A stretch of DNA of 8,011 bases, taken from positions 1 to 8,011 of the forward strand of contig CAMLHT010000177.1 of NCBI GenBank assembly GCA_946479895.1, given 5' to 3'. This document shows positions 6,090-8,011 of this stretch, in pieces. The position numbers were made by a program, and so were the translations under genes. Source of the DNA: an uncultured Gemmatimonadota bacterium. GTDB taxonomy: Bacteria; Gemmatimonadota; Gemmatimonadetes; Gemmatimonadales; Gemmatimonadaceae. How positions within the stretch are numbered: the first letter of the stretch is position 1; each line of letters starts with the position of its first letter. The notes below the pieces were generated by a model that was given only the letters and a program-made list of their open reading frames with translations, had not been told where the DNA came from and did no database searches.

Positions 6090-6973
6090 TCCAGGTTCTC
6101 CACCTGCTCGCGGATCCGCTCGAGGTCCTCCTTGATGCTGAGGACGTCGGCGGTGATGGCGGCGTCGTTGGCCTTGCTGCCGGTGGTGTTCGCCTCGCGG
6201 AGCAGCTCCTGGAGCAGGAATCCCAGGCGTTTTCCCACGCCGTCCGCGGGCGGGGTATCCAGCGTCGCGCGGAACGCGGAAATGTGCGTCGCGAACCGGG
6301 CGATCTCCTCAGCCACGTCGAGCCGGTCGGCCAGCATCGCGATCTCCTGGGCGATGCGCGACTCGTCGGGGAGCGCGCCCTCCATCAGCGACGTCACGGC
6401 CTTCCGGAGCCGGTCGCGTTGCTCGACGACGCGGGCGGGCGCCCGCTCGGCGACCCGCTGCATTGCCGACTCGATGGCCTGGAGCCGATCGAGGATAATG
6501 GTCTTCAGCTTCGCTCCCTCGACGGCGCGCATCTGGTCCATCTGCTCCGCCGCCTGACGCACCACGGGAAGGACGGCATCCGCCGTGAGCGGCACCTCGG
6601 TCACCTCCTCCGTCGTGACCACCTGCGGCAGCCGGAGGAGGGTGTCGAGGTGGATGGGTTCGGCGATGCCGAGCGACCGCCCGATCTCAGCGACCTGCTC
6701 GGCGTAGGCGGCGATCCTCGCCCCGTCGAGTCGTGGGCCCGATTCGACGTCCGAGCCCAGGCGCACCGAGGCCGTCACATGGCCGCGGGCGATGCGCTCG
6801 CGCAGCGCCTCCCGGATCTCGACCTCGAACCGCGCCAGCGCGTTCGGCACCTTGATGCTCGGGCTGAAGAAGCGGTGATTCACCGACCGGATCTCGACCG
6901 CGATGCGGTGGCTGCCCACGGACGCTTCGGCGCTGCCGAAGCCCGTCATGCTCTTTATGAGATGGGGTGCCAT
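6086..6973 (-). CDS. yicC: YicC family endoribonuclease
   Basis: YicC-family proteins are hexameric endoribonucleases; E. coli YicC cleaves small RNAs such as RyhB and affects stationary-phase fitness. The 295 residues have the N-terminal YicC domain starting with the near-invariant SMTGFG (8-13) and VEIRSVNHRFF (26-36), and the C-terminal DUF1732 block: DVAEEIARFATHI (219-231), GKRLGFLLQELLREANTTGS (247-266) and IREQVENLE (287-295). Length is normal. The ATG at 6973 gives an 8-residue lead before MTGFG; the ATG at 6949 is a real alternative, since many relatives begin only two to four residues before SMTGFG. Neither has a clear ribosome site. The gene is 25 nt after the outer-membrane gene, in a notably AT-rich gap. 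It precedes gmk, as in the conserved yicC-gmk-rpoZ-coaBC cluster of many phyla. Confidence 0.95.
   Translation of the reverse strand: MAPHLIKSMTGFGSAEASVGSHRIAVEIRSVNHRFFSPSIKVPNALARFEVEIREALRERIARGHVTASVRLGSDVESGPRLDGARIAAYAEQVAEIGRSLGIAEPIHLDTLLRLPQVVTTEEVTEVPLTADAVLPVVRQAAEQMDQMRAVEGAKLKTIILDRLQAIESAMQRVAERAPARVVEQRDRLRKAVTSLMEGALPDESRIAQEIAMLADRLDVAEEIARFATHISAFRATLDTPPADGVGKRLGFLLQELLREANTTGSKANDAAITADVLSIKEDLERIREQVENLE
6098..6105 (-). promoter_or_regulatory. Ribosome binding site inside the yicC end, serving the 6089 ATG
   Basis: The minus strand reads AGGTGGAG, whose GGAG core lies 8 nt before the ATG at 6089, a near-ideal spacing. It is among the best Shine-Dalgarno-like sites I found at any junction in the window. 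It encodes part of the YicC C-terminus (QVE), so it may be coincidental, but it is the main evidence that the 22-codon ORF is translated. Confidence 0.4.
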
Positions 6974-6998
6974 AACTAATTATGCCGAAGCACTTTGG

Positions 6999-8011
6999 CT
7001 AATTCCAGAATTCCCATCTCACCCCGTAGAAGTTGATCGTCCTCGGGCGAAGATAGTCTGGCGACTGGTAGTTGCGCGAACCGACGATGTTCCTGACCTG
7101 CCACGAGACCACTGCCGTCGCGATCCGGATCTCGAGGATCGACGACAGCGCGTGGTCGCCGGATGCGCGAAGGACTTCGCCCGGCCCCGAGGGGATCAAG
7201 CTAGCCGACCGGTACTCGTGCCGGACGGAAAGCAGGAACCCGAAGTTGCCCTTCGGGAACCGCTCCGGGAGGTTGGTCTGGATGAACGCCTCCGACCGGG
7301 TCTGGTACTGCGGCCGATAGAGACCGATCGTGTCGGCCCATTTCACGCCCCAGAGCCGGACCCGGACGGAGCGCCACACCCTGCCCTCGACGGAGGCCGT
7401 GAGCCCGTTGGCCGGGCCGGTGGCCGTGTCGCCGGCCGCATCGATGGCCGCCGGGGCGAATAGTGCGACACTGTCCCGGCGGATGACGCCGCCGTCGAGC
7501 CAGACCTCACGGATCCTGATGCCCGCCCATGCACGAATGCCGGTGGTCGCGAGATCGCCCGACCTCGTATCAACCACGCGATCGAATGCCCCGCCCACCC
7601 GGAGGATCGGGATGGGCAGCGCCTCGGCGACCGCCTCCAGGCGGCTGAGTGAGTCCGCGGACTTGCCTTCGAAGCTCGCGCGCGCGCCGAACCCGCGAAG
7701 CGAGTACGACGCGGAGAGCACCGGCGTGACCAGGGTGGTGGAGTCCTGGCGGCGGAACCTGGCCATTGCCTGGAGGGCGAGTGGCCCGCGGTTGGTTCCC
7801 ACCCCGCCCACGACCTGGAGCTGGGTGCTGGTGGTGTCGGTGCGGACGGTATCGGCCGCGGAGGACGACTGGGTGGACGGCAGCTTGAAGTTGTAGGTCG
7901 TGGGGCTCGCCACGACCTGCGCCCAGACCGCGCTGGTGTCCGGGTCCCGGTAGCCGACGCGGAGCATGCCGGTGGTCCGCTTCGAGTCCACGGCGGCGAT
8001 GCTGTCGGTCC
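6999..8011 (-). CDS. Outer-membrane beta-barrel protein, C-terminal part (partial; TonB-receptor-like end)
   Basis: The frame is open at the right edge of the window, and about 337 codons are visible. A GTG at 7991 is not a convincing start, because in-frame sequence (reading GTDSIAA) continues upstream of it. The whole visible part looks like antiparallel transmembrane beta strands: alternating polar and hydrophobic residues, strands such as VRVRLWGVKW and SSILEIRIATAVVSWQVRNI, and Ser/Thr/Asp-rich loops. The end, with an Asn-Tyr segment and then Pro-rich YLRPRTINFYGVRWEFWN, resembles the last strands of TonB-dependent receptors and related barrels, where an aromatic-rich final strand is the assembly signal. 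No cysteines, ATPase or enzyme motifs are present. The substrate is unknown. It is probably an outer-membrane transporter or porin-like protein, and its presence indicates a diderm envelope. Alternative: a lineage-specific barrel without a plug domain. Confidence 0.65.
   Translation of the reverse strand, partial: TDSIAAVDSKRTTGMLRVGYRDPDTSAVWAQVVASPTTYNFKLPSTQSSSAADTVRTDTTSTQLQVVGGVGTNRGPLALQAMARFRRQDSTTLVTPVLSASYSLRGFGARASFEGKSADSLSRLEAVAEALPIPILRVGGAFDRVVDTRSGDLATTGIRAWAGIRIREVWLDGGVIRRDSVALFAPAAIDAAGDTATGPANGLTASVEGRVWRSVRVRLWGVKWADTIGLYRPQYQTRSEAFIQTNLPERFPKGNFGFLLSVRHEYRSASLIPSGPGEVLRASGDHALSSILEIRIATAVVSWQVRNIVGSRNYQSPDYLRPRTINFYGVRWEFWN

Larger units (their letters stand above)
6019..6097. 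repeat. 14-bp direct repeat bracketing the yicC-gmk junction
   Basis: The minus-strand sequence AACCTGGAATGAGC occurs exactly at 6097-6084 and again at 6032-6019, 65 nt apart. The first copy is the end of yicC (codons for Asn-Leu-Glu and the stop) together with an ATGA overlap. The second copy contains the gmk start codon, also as ATGA. The flanking bases differ on both sides. The 51 nt between the two copies do not obviously resemble yicC or gmk sequence. This looks like a duplicated gene junction, but chance cannot be fully excluded for 14 bp. Confidence 0.85.

Noticed and set aside
6982..6993. Terminator after the outer-membrane gene
   Set aside because: The minus strand can form GTGC-TTCG-GCAT, but the stem is only four pairs including one G-T wobble, and no T-run follows.
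7991..7991. GTG as the true start of the outer-membrane protein
   Set aside because: The frame continues open upstream to the window edge with similar composition, and there is no signal peptide after the GTG, so the gene is cut by the window.
1..8011. tRNA, rRNA, CRISPR, insertion sequence or phage genes
   Set aside because: None is visible; essentially all DNA is taken up by contiguous minus-strand protein genes.

Overview
The window is a tightly packed block of housekeeping genes from a GC-rich bacterium, all transcribed from the minus strand (right to left as given). I see no mobile element, CRISPR array, RNA gene or defence system. An outer-membrane beta-barrel at the upstream edge indicates a diderm. 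The gene order, the style of the RpoZ and YicC sequences and the long N-terminal extension on the uracil-DNA glycosylase make me favour Gemmatimonadota, but that is an inference from memory and not proven here.

In order of transcription: the C-terminal part of an outer-membrane beta-barrel protein (8011-6999); yicC (6973-6086), an endoribonuclease; a possible 22-codon ORF (6089-6021) joining yicC to gmk by two ATGA overlaps; gmk (6024-5368), guanylate kinase; rpoZ (5361-5149), RNA polymerase omega; coaBC (5139-3865), for coenzyme A synthesis; a family 4-type Fe-S uracil-DNA glycosylase (3875-2898); dnaB (2947-1529), replicative helicase; radA (1528-134), recombination branch-migration helicase; and the first 43 codons of ispD (129-1), for isoprenoid synthesis. 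From yicC onward the junctions range from a 50-nt overlap to a 9-nt gap, apart from the 61 nt between yicC and gmk. No stretch over 300 bases lacks a gene. This looks like one long operon or a few overlapping transcripts.

The block resembles two well-known conserved neighbourhoods joined together. One is yicC-gmk-rpoZ-coaBC, which in Bacillus is followed by priA. The other is radA-ispD, which in Bacillus is separated by disA and yacL. Here udg and dnaB sit between them. The cluster therefore mixes GMP metabolism, transcription, cofactor synthesis, base-excision repair, fork unwinding and recombination.

The signals that ordinary annotation would miss are small. They are a perfect 15-bp inverted repeat with a 3-nt loop in the last codons of dnaB, just before the radA start; the ATGA-linked mini-ORF, GC-rich hairpin and 14-bp direct repeat between yicC and gmk; and a glycosylase with His where a classical family 4 enzyme has its third Fe-S cysteine. 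None of these amounts to a demonstrated new system.
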